A DNA stretch of 64,000 nucleotides from Flavimaribacter sp039888615 (GCA_039888615.1 JBDQQS010000003.1), one strand, 5' to 3'; positions 1 through 8,476 are shown, counted from the stretch's first letter. A program made the numbers and translations. The notes: generated from the letters alone by a model not told the origin.

Positions 1-226
1 CGGAGGCCGGCACGATGCCGACGAGATAATCGTCGGGAACGCCGAGCACCTCGCGGGTAAGGTCGATCGCCTGTTTGAGCTTAGCTTTACCAGCCTTGCC
101 GCGATGCGAAACGCCGAGAGCGGCGTCGCTCAGGGCTTCCGGGGACCAGCCCGGTCGCTTGGCGCAGGGGCCGGATGAAAAACGGGGATTAACCGGACGC
201 ACGTCCGGCTTGGAGATACCTGTCAT
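1..226 (-). CDS. serC: phosphoserine aminotransferase, N-terminal part (gene runs off the left edge)
   Basis: SerC transfers the amino group of glutamate to 3-phosphohydroxypyruvate, the second step of serine synthesis, and also acts in pyridoxal phosphate synthesis. Only the first 75 codons are in the window. The N-terminus contains NPRFSSGPCAKRPGW, the opening typical of the alphaproteobacterial SerC type, then a stretch ending GIVPAS that forms the start of the PLP-fold core. The ATG at 226 is preceded at 7 bases by the ribosome binding site GGAAGGA, which lies in a hairpin (see the leader entry). The catalytic lysine would be beyond the edge. An IS element starts about 170 bases upstream. 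The serA gene often follows serC in this group, but it is not visible here. Confidence 0.9.
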   Translation of the reverse strand, partial: MTGISKPDVRPVNPRFSSGPCAKRPGWSPEALSDAALGVSHRGKAGKAKLKQAIDLTREVLGVPDDYLVGIVPAS

Positions 227-300
227 GTCTCTATCCTTCCAGATAGTCAGCCTCTCGTTGGGGAGAGGTGTCCCGTCTGGCGAGATAGCGAAAGTCCCGA
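227..300 (-). promoter_or_regulatory. structured 5' leader of serC (candidate serC-motif RNA)
   Basis: Read on the minus strand, the leader holds two clear hairpins just before the start codon. CCTCTC/GAGAGG (251-268) has a 6-base loop. CTATC/GATAG (231-246) has a loop TGGAAG that carries most of the ribosome binding site. A weaker third stem, TCTCG/CGGGA, lies at 271-285. A conserved RNA called the serC motif is known from leaders of alphaproteobacterial serC genes. Position and tandem-hairpin form agree with it, but I could not align it to a model. Folding of the last hairpin would be expected to limit ribosome access. Confidence 0.6.
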
Positions 301-395
301 AAAAGCGCAAGAAAAATAATTCAGTACGTGCAGCTTCGTGCAGCGACTTGCAGACCGAAGCGGGAACTGTGTCAGTAAACTGGCACAAATCTGAC

Positions 396-420
396 TGAGC
401 TACTCCCCGGAAATCGGACA
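396..420 (+). repeat. left terminal inverted repeat of the IS3 element
   Basis: It starts TGAGCTACTCCCCG and carries GGACA at positions 416-420. The first 14 bases match the reverse complement of the right end exactly. Confidence 0.85.
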
Positions 421-475
421 CTGACGTAGGCTACGATTTGTTGTCTGCTGGTCTTCGACGAGAAGGAGATCAGAG

Positions 476-769
476 ATGTCGAAACGCAAGCAGCATTCGC
501 CGGAGTTCAAGGCGAAGGTCGCCCTGGAAGCTGTAAAGGGCGAGGAGACGGTATCGGAACTGGCCAGTCGGTTCGGAGTTCACCCGACGATGATCCATCA
601 GTGGAAGCGAGCGCTGCTGGAAGGCGCCTCGGGTGTGTTCGAGCGTGGTGGCCGGCGGAGGCCGGAGATCGACGAAGATCAGGTCAAGGAACTCCACGCC
701 AAGATCGGGGAATTGGCCATCGCCAACGATTTTTTGTCACGAAAGCTCAAGCCTTGGGGCGTGAAGTGA
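476..769 (+). CDS. IS3-family transposase OrfA (helix-turn-helix subunit)
   Basis: The 97-residue protein has the OrfA pattern: a basic start (MSKRKQHSPEFKAKVALEA), a helix-turn-helix around VSELASRFGVHPTMIHQWK that binds the terminal repeats, and a leucine-zipper-like tail (KELHAKIGELAIANDFLSRK). A good ribosome binding site, AAGGAGA, lies about 8 bases before the ATG. In-frame codons TTT TTG at 731-736 after a T form a T TTT TTG slippery heptamer, where a -1 shift would join OrfA to the OrfB frame and make the OrfAB transposase. Confidence 0.9.
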   Translation: MSKRKQHSPEFKAKVALEAVKGEETVSELASRFGVHPTMIHQWKRALLEGASGVFERGGRRRPEIDEDQVKELHAKIGELAIANDFLSRKLKPWGVK

Positions 770-777
770 GACGCGGC

Positions 778-1629
778 ATGATTGAACCGGGCCATCCCGG
801 ATTGTCGGTCGGCAAGCAGTGCACGCTGCTGTCGATCTCCCGGTCGTCGTTCTACTACACGCCCAAGGGCGAGACCGAGATGAATCTCATCCTGATGCGC
901 CGGATCGACGAGCAGTTCCTGGAGACACCGTTCTTCGGCGTCCGCCAGATGACGTGGCATCTGAAGAACGAGGGCCATCGGGTGAACGAGAAACGCATTC
1001 GCCGGCTGATGCGGCTTACGGGGCTGATGCCGATCTACCAGAAGCCCAACACACCAAGACCGGCGAAGGGGCACAAGATCTGGCCGTATCTACTGAAGGG
1101 GCTGCGCGTAGACCGACCGAACCAGGTCTGGGCTGCGGACATCACATACCTGCCGATGCGTCGCGGGTTCCTCTATTTGGTCGCGATCATCGACTGGTTC
1201 ACCCGCAAGGTTCTGGCCTGGCGCATCTCCAACACGCTGGAAGCCGACTTCTGCGTCGAAGCGTTAAACGAGGCGGTCCACAAGTTCGGCAGCCCGGAGA
1301 TCATGAACACCGATCAAGGCAGCCAGTTCACGTCGTTTGCATGGACGGACCGGCTGCGGCAAATGGGAGTGCGCATCTCCATGGACGGCAAGGGGCGGTT
1401 CCTCGACAACATCTTCGTCGAGCGGCTGTGGCGCACGCTCAAATACGAGTGCGTCTACCTGCACGCCTGGGAGACAGGATCACAGGCCCGGGCCGGTATC
1501 CGCAAGTGGATGGACTTCAATAATCGGAGACGCCCACACACCGCCCTTGGCGGCAAGCCGCCTGCCGTGGTCTACTGGCAGGCAATCCGCAAAAACCAAC
1601 CCGATCAGCAGATGCAGAGAGTAGCTTAA
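778..1629 (+). CDS. IS3-family transposase OrfB (DDE integrase domain)
   Basis: OrfB carries the catalytic domain that cuts and joins element ends. From the ATG at 778 (MIEPGHPG) it is 283 residues. The open frame reaches back to about 601 and overlaps orfA, as expected for a programmed -1 shift that gives an OrfAB fusion. The HTH_21-like part contains GVRQMTWHLKNEGHRVNEKR. The catalytic triad is visible as D in WAADITYLP, D in NTDQGSQFTS, and E in FVERLWRTLKYE. The C-terminus, RRRPHTALGGKPPAVVYW, is typical. No internal stop or frameshift is seen, so the gene looks functional. Confidence 0.92.
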   Translation: MIEPGHPGLSVGKQCTLLSISRSSFYYTPKGETEMNLILMRRIDEQFLETPFFGVRQMTWHLKNEGHRVNEKRIRRLMRLTGLMPIYQKPNTPRPAKGHKIWPYLLKGLRVDRPNQVWAADITYLPMRRGFLYLVAIIDWFTRKVLAWRISNTLEADFCVEALNEAVHKFGSPEIMNTDQGSQFTSFAWTDRLRQMGVRISMDGKGRFLDNIFVERLWRTLKYECVYLHAWETGSQARAGIRKWMDFNNRRRPHTALGGKPPAVVYWQAIRKNQPDQQMQRVA

Positions 1630-1643
1630 TTTACGCTGAAAAC

Positions 1644-1668
1644 TGTCCAACGATCGGGGAGTAGCTCA
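1644..1668 (-). repeat. right terminal inverted repeat of the IS3 element
   Basis: Its reverse complement begins TGAGCTACTCCCCG and has GGACA at the same offset as the left end. It lies 15 bases after the orfB stop. Confidence 0.85.
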
Positions 1669-1728
1669 CTTCCGAAACAGCTTAGCGGATTTAGATTTCG
1701 ATTTCTATTTGAGAGCTTGGGTATTCTG

Positions 1729-1992
1729 ATGACAAATGAGGAAGCTGTAAAGTTTCACTTGGGTCAGATTTTCAAGAAATTTCCGAACGATTCTGCTGTC
1801 GCGGCGAGTCTGTACTATTCCCGCGAGTCCTTCCGCAGCCTCTGCGAAGACTACAGCCTGGCGCTGATAACCCTCTCCAGCATGGAGAAGTCTTCGGCCA
1901 AGTCCGCACGAATTTCTGAATATCAATCGATCATTTCGGATCTGGAAGCGGAGATCAGGATCTACCTGGCCAGATGCTCCGACGGCGGCTGA
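1729..1992 (+). CDS. small hypothetical protein (87 residues)
   Basis: I do not recognise this family. It begins MTNEEAVKFHLGQIFKK and is predicted to be mostly helical, with many Ser and Tyr residues in the middle and a charged C-terminus. There is no signal peptide or membrane segment. A TTG four codons upstream (1717) could also serve as start. The ribosome binding site is poor. It stands alone between the IS element and the convergent HlyD-type gene, and its 5' flank may have been altered by the insertion. Codon use is reasonable for the genome, so it is probably a real gene, but this is not certain. Confidence 0.55.
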   Translation: MTNEEAVKFHLGQIFKKFPNDSAVAASLYYSRESFRSLCEDYSLALITLSSMEKSSAKSARISEYQSIISDLEAEIRIYLARCSDGG

Positions 1993-2128
1993 TTTCCGCC
2001 GGCCGAATTGCTGGTTTTCTGAACTGGGGCTCGTTAGCCGCGTGCGGCAATACCCCGCAGGAATCTTGCATCCGCCTCATTGAATGCAATGAAGGCCGAC
2101 GATCAGGCGCTACGATCGCAGCGCTCGG

Positions 2129-3355
2129 TCAGTGGCCACTGAACACGAGCAGCTTGAAGGGCAGCAGCAAGGCCTGGATACGCAGGATGACGGCGTGAAT
2201 GAGCCCGACGGCGTCCACCATATGCAGACCAAGCCATGTGAAAAAGCCGAGATCCTCATTCTGCAGCCTGTCGTGATTGTTCGTGTAGGCGTTCACGATG
2301 CAGGAACTGCCGGGTGGTATACTGTCGAGACTGCCTTCATAGACTGGCTCGAGAAAAGCCAGAAGCGAACCGGGCTCGCGCAATTGCTGCGTATCGATCA
2401 GCACGTCGCTCGGACGCACCTGACCGGCGGCGATATAGTCCTGGATGTCGGCGACCTTCAAAGGAATGATCGAGAGCGGTCTTGAGACGCATACCGCCTC
2501 GGCGATCATTCCCAGCTTGATTTCCTGCGCGGAAATCTGTCCGAAACCGGCCTGAATCATGCCACGGCCAGCTTCGATCGGAATGATGATGCCCGCAGGC
2601 CTCAAAATCGGACTGACGAAGTCGCCCGGCCGCAGGATGAACTGCTCGACCGTCCCGTCTATTCCCGCCCGGACAACCGTTTTGGATAGGGCGACTTCAG
2701 CTTCTTCCAATCTCGCTTCGGCGCTGGCCTTTTGGGCGGGAAGCTGGGTTGAGATCTTCGTCTCCAACGATTTCAGGTTCGCCTGCGCCGCATCTACTCC
2801 GGCTTGGCGCGCGTCAACCGCATTCTGCAGCCTTTCAACCTCGCGCTGGGAGACAACGTCTTTTTTGACCAGTTCAGCCCTGACATTGTACTCATCGAGA
2901 GCCTGCTGATACGCGCTTTGGGCTTCCGCAACCTTGGCCTTGCTGGCTTCCAGGTCGACAATGGCGACATCGGTTGCGGCGTCGATCTCGGTGATGCTCT
3001 TCCTGGCGGTTTCGACAGCTGCGCGTTGCTCCGAATCATCAAGTCTGAAAATTTCTTGTCCCGCCTTGAGAACCTCACCGTTCTTGACGAACACTTCCGA
3101 AACGCGACCGCCGCCTTCAGGAAGGATTGTCACCGTCCGATACATCGACGCGGCAAATTTGGTCGATGGGTGATAGTAGAACACGACAGTCACAAGACTG
3201 ATCGTGAGCAGGAGGCAACTGACAATGCCCCAGCGCAACTCGTACCACATCGTATAGATGGTTATTTCTTGTCCGATCCGTTTTCCCTGCCCATAGCGAC
3301 GGTACAGATAGTCCGGCAGAATGGTGATCATCGAGCAAATCAGTAACTCAAGCAT
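2129..3355 (-). CDS. HlyD/EmrA-type membrane fusion protein
   Basis: This periplasmic adaptor would link an inner-membrane pump to the outer membrane. It is 408 residues: one N-terminal membrane segment (about residues 43-62), a biotinyl-lipoyl-like half (about 75-110, GGRVSEVFVKNGEVLKAGQ), a long alpha-helical hairpin rich in Ala, Glu and Gln (about 110-225), the second lipoyl half (AGIDGTVEQFILRPGDFV), then a beta-barrel part. The C-terminal 50 residues are hydrophobic (VDAVGLIHAVILRIQALLLPF), which is unusual. The start lies 3 bases after the stop of the upstream membrane gene, so they form a two-gene operon. No pump or outer-membrane channel gene is next to it, so the transported substrate is unknown. 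It resembles the YibH/DUF3302-partner type rather than an ABC partner. Confidence 0.8.
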   Translation of the reverse strand: MLELLICSMITILPDYLYRRYGQGKRIGQEITIYTMWYELRWGIVSCLLLTISLVTVVFYYHPSTKFAASMYRTVTILPEGGGRVSEVFVKNGEVLKAGQEIFRLDDSEQRAAVETARKSITEIDAATDVAIVDLEASKAKVAEAQSAYQQALDEYNVRAELVKKDVVSQREVERLQNAVDARQAGVDAAQANLKSLETKISTQLPAQKASAEARLEEAEVALSKTVVRAGIDGTVEQFILRPGDFVSPILRPAGIIIPIEAGRGMIQAGFGQISAQEIKLGMIAEAVCVSRPLSIIPLKVADIQDYIAAGQVRPSDVLIDTQQLREPGSLLAFLEPVYEGSLDSIPPGSSCIVNAYTNNHDRLQNEDLGFFTWLGLHMVDAVGLIHAVILRIQALLLPFKLLVFSGH

Positions 3356-3358
3356 CGA

Positions 3359-3799
3359 TCATGCATCCTTTTCTGCTTCGCGATTTGTTGGCTCGGCCAG
3401 ATCCCTGCTGTCGCCGGCCCCGGCTTCCAGAGCGGCGTCGCTATCGGGCCAGCCTCGGCCAGAGAGTTTGCGCAGCGAATCGGAGATCGAGTTCAGTGGC
3501 GTCGTGAAGTCTGGAACAGTGACCATCGCAAGCAGCAGACCCGCAATCCAGAAAAGATGGTTGTGCGTAAACAGCGAGATGAGCGCAAGAACAGCAACGA
3601 TCTCCAGCTGAAGCTTGTTGGTTTTGTGCGACATCCGTTCTGGCAGCGCGTGCAACTGGAAATACAGGTTGCCGACCATCAGCACGATGGCGACCAGAAA
3701 AATCGCCGTGATCACCAACAGAACATCGGTGTGACCTGGTTGTGTAATGAATATCGGGAAGTGTTCCGCTGCGTGATCTGTATCTTCCATTTGCCTCAT
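3359..3799 (-). CDS. small inner-membrane protein, partner of the HlyD-type gene
   Basis: From the ATG at 3799 the protein has 146 residues. It holds three hydrophobic stretches: about residues 22-44 (VLLVITAIFLVAIVLMVGNL), 65-80 and 83-97 (FWIAGLLLAMVTV). A cytoplasmic-type charged tail follows (DSDAALEAGAGDSRDLAEP). It could start further upstream at 3847, but the ATG at 3799 has GGGA before it and the extra residues look unconserved. It sits directly before the HlyD-type gene and is probably cotranscribed. In other genera a small DUF3302 membrane protein accompanies YibH-type adaptors. This protein has the same position and size class but I cannot confirm that family. Confidence 0.65.
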   Translation of the reverse strand: MRQMEDTDHAAEHFPIFITQPGHTDVLLVITAIFLVAIVLMVGNLYFQLHALPERMSHKTNKLQLEIVAVLALISLFTHNHLFWIAGLLLAMVTVPDFTTPLNSISDSLRKLSGRGWPDSDAALEAGAGDSRDLAEPTNREAEKDA

Positions 3800-4353
3800 T
3801 AATCCCAAGTCGGTTCCAAGGGCGCCGATCCCGTTGGTTCCATGCACAAATAGAACTGGCGCTCAGGGATCGTGGTTTACAGAATAACTCATCCGCCATC
3901 AAACCAAATTACCACAACAGCCGGCCAGAGTTCTGAGTGGTTCCTGTAGTTAAACGCCAATATTTGAATTCGAATTATGGCCTCCAGTCTGTTTTCGAAA
4001 ACTGCGAGATGTACTGCCTGCGCATTTCATTTTCGTACGATTCCCTTGTCAACCGGGACATTGACAACAATTCAGGCCAATCTCCCCACCTGGTGTGTAC
4101 AATGAAAACAAATCATGCGGGCGCGCTGTCTTTCGAAACTACCATGTATTCTGAGGGCAATACTTCCCCGAGGAAATGTCGACTGTAGATAACCGTAACA
4201 TACATATCCCTGCTGGGGTTTTCCTTTTCCGGACGGCTATCCTGTCTCTAACATTTGACACAGCCCGAAAAATCAAAACATGCAAGCAATTGGAAAGAAA
4301 GGAAATTAATGTGACGATTTGACGTCCACGGTCGAGGCAGTTGCTAGAACATC
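3800..4353. other. AT-rich intergenic gap with no convincing gene
   Basis: About 550 bases are clearly richer in A and T than the neighbours. A plus-strand open frame of 83 codons (3937-4188) starts here, but it lacks a ribosome binding site and has no recognisable family. The gap probably holds the promoter of the membrane protein/HlyD operon. I see no strong terminator or repeat. Confidence 0.5.
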
Positions 4354-5304
4354 TTAATGCGAAGCCGCCTGATCGATACGGTTGAGCAGGTCCAGGCTCT
4401 GTATCAGAGCCGCACGAAATTCGTTGCGGACGCGCTCGGCCTCTTCCGGCGTCCACTGCCAGAAACCGTGGAGCGCCTTCAGGCCGGTGTGACCCTGTTT
4501 TACCTTTGCCTCCAAGCTTGGACCAGGCTCGATGTTGTTCGCCAGAACAGGGTAGATGCTTCTTGCAGCAGCCATCTGCGTGTCGAGGCCGGACAATTCC
4601 TTCTGCATCAACGGCCCCGCGGCGAGAAAGCGCATGCCGAAGCTATACCGAACCGCCGCGTCGACATCTTCCGGAGAGGCCAGACCTTCGTCGATGACGG
4701 CAAAGACCTCGCGCATCATGGCGTGCTGGATTCGATTGGCCAGAAATCCCGGCGTATCGCGGCGCACGAGCACCGGCGCCCGACCGGCGGCGCACAGCAT
4801 CGACATGGCGCGGTCCGCCACGGCCGGATCGGTGTTCAGACCACAGACGACCTCTACCAATGGTACAAGATGTGCAGGCAGAAAGAAGTGCATGCCGATT
4901 GCGTTATGATCCAGCGACAGTCCCTCGACGATGGCGCTGATTGGAATCGCTGATGCGTTCGACGCGACAATCGTTTCACTTGCCACGCGTCCCGCAATCT
5001 CCGAGAAAATGGCGCGCTTCGTCGCCAGATCTTCCGGAATCGCCTCCACGACAAGGTCGGCGTTCCTCCAGTCCGGCCGATGCATATCGGAACGGATCGT
5101 TACTCGCGAAGCTTCGAATGGACGTCCGGTCTCGGCGACGCTGACTGCAATTCCTTCCCAAGCCGCCTCAGACTTTGACGAATCGCGCAGCACAATCTCC
5201 ACTCTCGAACCGCTGGCCAGGAACATGGCTGCAATATCGCGTCCCATTGCGCCTGCGCCGACAACGATGACGTGCCTCGCAATCGCCGGATTGTTGTCAG
5301 CCAT
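4354..5304 (-). CDS. 3-hydroxyacyl-CoA dehydrogenase
   Basis: The enzyme oxidises 3-hydroxyacyl-CoA to 3-ketoacyl-CoA with NAD. The 316 residues show an N-terminal Rossmann fold (HVIVVGAGAMGRDIAAMFL), then DLVVEAIPEDLATKRAIF and SNASAIPIS. The catalytic pair is likely the His of GMHFFLPAHLVPLVEVV with the following Glu. The C-terminal dimer domain begins near DTPGFLANRIQHAMMREVFA. Single-function length of about 310 is normal. It is the last gene of the minus-strand operon that starts at the thiolase-like gene (10105), 50 bases after the TRAP permease gene. This suggests it acts on the compound that operon imports. Confidence 0.9.
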   Translation of the reverse strand: MADNNPAIARHVIVVGAGAMGRDIAAMFLASGSRVEIVLRDSSKSEAAWEGIAVSVAETGRPFEASRVTIRSDMHRPDWRNADLVVEAIPEDLATKRAIFSEIAGRVASETIVASNASAIPISAIVEGLSLDHNAIGMHFFLPAHLVPLVEVVCGLNTDPAVADRAMSMLCAAGRAPVLVRRDTPGFLANRIQHAMMREVFAVIDEGLASPEDVDAAVRYSFGMRFLAAGPLMQKELSGLDTQMAAARSIYPVLANNIEPGPSLEAKVKQGHTGLKALHGFWQWTPEEAERVRNEFRAALIQSLDLLNRIDQAASH

Positions 5305-5354
5305 GGGCGGAGCCTTTCATCAACATGCGCTAATCTGGTCGCCGAGCGAGGTTG

Positions 5355-7325
5355 CTATCCGTTCTGCAATTGCGGGTTCAGGGAATCGCCGTTCGCCTTT
5401 GTTGTGCGAATCTGCATGTAGAGCGTTGCGGCAAAGGCTGCGATTCCGAGCGCGAGCATGGGATATTCGATGGGCAGTTCATCGACATGCCTAAATGCGG
5501 AATATCCCAGAAGACACACAGCGGCGAGCGTGGCCAGCAATCTTTCCTTTGCCGTGAAAACCGTCAAGCCGCATCCATAAATCGCTGCGGTGAGCGCCGT
5601 CATGCCGAGCGGCACTGCAATTATCGTCCCGATCCCCCAGACCCAGTTCACCGGATTGAAGGTGAGAAGCGGATTGAAAATGATCAGAAACGGTATGATG
5701 AAGCCGGATATGGCAAGCTTGGCGGCGGAAAGCGAGGTTTTGAAATAAGGCGCACCGGCCAGGCCGGCTCCCGCAAGCGCGGCAAGCGCCACCGGCGGCG
5801 TCAGCGAGGAAATGACCGCGAAGTAGAATGAAAAGAAGTGGGCGGCGATCGGGTCTACCCCCATCTTGATGACCGACGGAATCACCACGATCGCAACCAG
5901 CGTGTAGGCGGCGCTTGTCGGCACCCCGCAGCCCAGGATGATCGAGACAACCATCGTCAGCAACAGACCGATCAGCAGATTTCCGGCGCTGAGCAACTCG
6001 ACGAGACTTGCGATCTTGTTGCCGAGCCCGGTGGTAATGAGTGTCTGTGCTATGAGCCCCACGAGCGCCAGAGAGATACCGATCTGGGCGCCTACCAACG
6101 CGCCGCCGGCGATGCTCCTCGCCAGGTGACCGATTTTCGGGCGGGTTTGCGGATCGACATAGGACAGCGCCACGGCGAGGATGATCGCCCAGAACGCAGC
6201 GTTGGCCGGACTGTATTGCATGATCAGCATGGTGATCAGCACCGCCAGCGGCAGTGCAAAAAGCGGCAGGCGACGTAACAGGACCGGAAAGTTGATCCGT
6301 TCGAGCGGTGGGCGGATATCGAAGCGCACGGCCAGAAACTGCACGCCCAGCATCACGCCCCAGAAGTACAGGATGGCGGGCAGAATGCCTGCTAGCATCA
6401 CCGTGTCGTAGGACACGCCGAGGAACGACGCCATCAGAAAAGCCGCTGCGCCCATTACCGGCGGCATGAGCTGGCCGCCCGTGGAAGCGGTCGCTTCAAT
6501 CGCGCCGGCATGTTCCGGCTTGTATCCGACCTGCTTCATGTAGGGAATTGTGAAGGCGCCGGTGACCGCAACATTCGCAACGGCCGCGCCGGAAATCATC
6601 CCGATGAACCCGCTGGAAACTACGGCTGTCTGACCCGGTCCGCCGCGGAAAGCCTTGCCGGCAATCTTGCCGGCCTCAAGAAAGAAATCATTGACCCTGA
6701 TGATGCCGAGCAGCGCACCGAACACGACGAACAGGAATACCTGGTTGGCTGAAATACCGAGAAAGGTTCCGAATATCCCTGACAGTCCGATGCTGAGATA
6801 GGACACCACATAGTCGAAATTGAACGGCCGGTGGTGAAGGTGGCCGGTAAGATAATGACCCCACAGAAAATAGCCGACGAATATCGCCGCAACGATCGGC
6901 AGGGTCCAGCCCCATGCGGCGCGCGTCGCGATCACGACGAGCCCGATTAGGACGACGCCCACAACGACGTCGATCGGATCCGGGTAACCGAAGACCTCTT
7001 CCAGATGAATGATGTTAAAAAGCACATATCCGGTCGCGGCCACGCCAAGCACGGCGAACACCAGATTGTATATGATGCCGAAAACGCCCGCAGCCTGGCG
7101 CGCCTGGTTCAGAAACAGCAATGCGAAGATGAAGCCGAGATGCACAGCCTGATGCTCGTAGGAGCCGAGAAACAGGTATTGGGTCGAAACCATCTGGTAG
7201 CCGAACATCAAAAGTCCGATCAAAACGATGGCGCCGTCCAGCAATCTGGTCTGCATGGCGTCGATGCTCCGGTAGCGCGGGCGGACCGCAAAGAGACGTC
7301 TTTTCCTGCCAAAAAGGGGAGACAT
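5355..7325 (-). CDS. TRAP transporter permease, fused small and large subunits (TAXI type)
   Basis: This inner-membrane protein imports a solute by sodium symport, with the periplasmic TAXI protein encoded next to it. At about 656 residues it is the DctQ-DctM fusion length of the TAXI class. The first four or five membrane helices (about 27-200) form the small-subunit part. After that comes the large DctM-like part with FGALLGIIRVNDFFLEAGK, SGFIGMISGAAVANVAVTG and TGGQLMPPVMGAAAFLMA, which are typical for the family. The start is an ATG at 7325 next to a GTG at 7328. Another ATG 24 codons inside (MQTRLLDG) has a better ribosome site and may be used. It lies 40 bases after the binding-protein gene in the same operon. 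Confidence 0.93.
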   Translation of the reverse strand: MSPLFGRKRRLFAVRPRYRSIDAMQTRLLDGAIVLIGLLMFGYQMVSTQYLFLGSYEHQAVHLGFIFALLFLNQARQAAGVFGIIYNLVFAVLGVAATGYVLFNIIHLEEVFGYPDPIDVVVGVVLIGLVVIATRAAWGWTLPIVAAIFVGYFLWGHYLTGHLHHRPFNFDYVVSYLSIGLSGIFGTFLGISANQVFLFVVFGALLGIIRVNDFFLEAGKIAGKAFRGGPGQTAVVSSGFIGMISGAAVANVAVTGAFTIPYMKQVGYKPEHAGAIEATASTGGQLMPPVMGAAAFLMASFLGVSYDTVMLAGILPAILYFWGVMLGVQFLAVRFDIRPPLERINFPVLLRRLPLFALPLAVLITMLIMQYSPANAAFWAIILAVALSYVDPQTRPKIGHLARSIAGGALVGAQIGISLALVGLIAQTLITTGLGNKIASLVELLSAGNLLIGLLLTMVVSIILGCGVPTSAAYTLVAIVVIPSVIKMGVDPIAAHFFSFYFAVISSLTPPVALAALAGAGLAGAPYFKTSLSAAKLAISGFIIPFLIIFNPLLTFNPVNWVWGIGTIIAVPLGMTALTAAIYGCGLTVFTAKERLLATLAAVCLLGYSAFRHVDELPIEYPMLALGIAAFAATLYMQIRTTKANGDSLNPQLQNG

Positions 7326-7368
7326 CACAATGATTTGCAGATGTCCCCCCTGAAACCGCTGTTTCCGA

Positions 7369-8394
7369 TCAATCGATCAGACCGGCCTCGCGATAGGCCT
7401 TCAAGGCTCCGGGATGAATGTCCTCGATATCCCAGCCATAGATCATGCCTTCGGGCGACATCAGCTTTCCGGTGGCCTGATAGTCGCCGAATTGCTCGAT
7501 GTTCTCGAGGATCAACTTGGTGACCTTGTAGGCGACCTCATCCGAAAACTCCGGCGCGACCATCCAAGCGACGCTGTCGGCAAACCCGTCCATGGGCTTG
7601 GAGATGCTCGGGTCGATACCGGCCGGAATCGTGACATTGGCCATGCTGATTCCGGCTTCGCGAGCTTTCGTAACGTTATCTGCGCCCCATGCGAGATGGT
7701 TCGGCTTGCGGCCCGACGCCAGAAATTCGATTGTTTGCGGGCTCAGCATCATCCGGTCGCTGACCGGATCAATATAGCCGCCGACAATCGCGGCGTCGGC
7801 CGTTCCGTCGAGAAGCGCCGCAACTGATTCCTTGGTTCCGACATACTGGATGTCAACGTCGCCATCCTTGAAACCGTGACCGTTTTGGAGAATAGCCACA
7901 GGCTGTATCGCCCAGTTGATCTGCGCGCGACGCCCGACAGCCACTTTCTTGCCCTTCAGGTCGTCAAGCGTCTTGATGTCCTCGTCGAGACTCGCAAGCC
8001 AGCTTGAGTTCAGATTGTAGTTCGCGATGAGTTTGAGGCCCTCATACTGCTTGTCAAACGGTTCCGCGCCGGCCTTCGCCAGACCCTGAACGCCGCCGCC
8101 GGAACCAACGATCATGTTCGTCTTCAGGTCGGGTTCCTTGTCGAGTTTCTTGATGTTGAAAACGAAGCCCGGGCTTTCCGTGTGGGTGATGCGCACACCC
8201 GTGTCGTTCTTCTTCGAGATTTCCTCAAGGGCCGATCCCATGACATAGGAACCGGTGCCGAACGGCGCGCTGATCAGGCTGATTTCAATGGTTTCGTCCT
8301 GCGCCTTTGAGACGCCAGTCCCCAACGACAGGGCTGTCAACGCGATAACGCCGGCGGCGAGCCCGCGCTTGGTCGATTTTGCTGCAATCTTCAT
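7369..8394 (-). CDS. TAXI-family TRAP transporter solute-binding protein
   Basis: This periplasmic receptor for the adjacent TRAP permease is 341 residues. A signal peptide is clear (MKIAAKSTKRGLAAGVIALT, cut near SKA-QDE). The mature part has the TAXI pattern: ISLISAPFGTGSYVMGSALEEIS near the start, then LKLIANYNLNSSWLASLDEDIKTLDDLKGKKVAVGRR. These proteins often bind dicarboxylates such as glutamate or 2-oxoglutarate, but the ligand cannot be read from sequence. A strong ribosome site, GGGAGGA, precedes the ATG. The gap of about 80 bases before it is the largest in the operon and may allow extra expression of the receptor. Confidence 0.93.
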   Translation of the reverse strand: MKIAAKSTKRGLAAGVIALTALSLGTGVSKAQDETIEISLISAPFGTGSYVMGSALEEISKKNDTGVRITHTESPGFVFNIKKLDKEPDLKTNMIVGSGGGVQGLAKAGAEPFDKQYEGLKLIANYNLNSSWLASLDEDIKTLDDLKGKKVAVGRRAQINWAIQPVAILQNGHGFKDGDVDIQYVGTKESVAALLDGTADAAIVGGYIDPVSDRMMLSPQTIEFLASGRKPNHLAWGADNVTKAREAGISMANVTIPAGIDPSISKPMDGFADSVAWMVAPEFSDEVAYKVTKLILENIEQFGDYQATGKLMSPEGMIYGWDIEDIHPGALKAYREAGLID

Positions 8395-8476
8395 AATCGT
8401 TATCCTCCCAGAATTCGAACTATTTCAACTGCCCGGATGGCACAATGCCTGCGGCGTCCGGACTGGCGCCGAACAC

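Larger units (their letters stand above)
396..1668 (+). mobile_element. complete IS3-family insertion sequence, about 1273 bp
   Basis: The element is bounded by inverted repeats that start TGAGCTACTCCCCG at both ends and share GGACA at the same offset further in, about 20 of 25 positions. The ends have the TG...CA form of IS3 elements. Inside are orfA and orfB, offset by -1, with a T6 run in the overlap. The flanks read GAC on the left and CTT on the right, so no 3-4 bp target duplication is seen. This points to an old copy or to recombination between two copies. The transposase is intact, so the element may still be mobile. Confidence 0.9.

Noticed and set aside
2129..2142. Perfect 14-bp palindrome TCAGTGGCCACTGA at the end of the HlyD-type gene.
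   Set aside because: It covers the last codons and the stop and has no U-run, so it is likely chance or a weak end signal.
3937..4188. An 83-codon open frame on the plus strand in the AT-rich gap.
   Set aside because: No ribosome site, no recognisable family, and its composition is like the gap and not like the neighbour genes.
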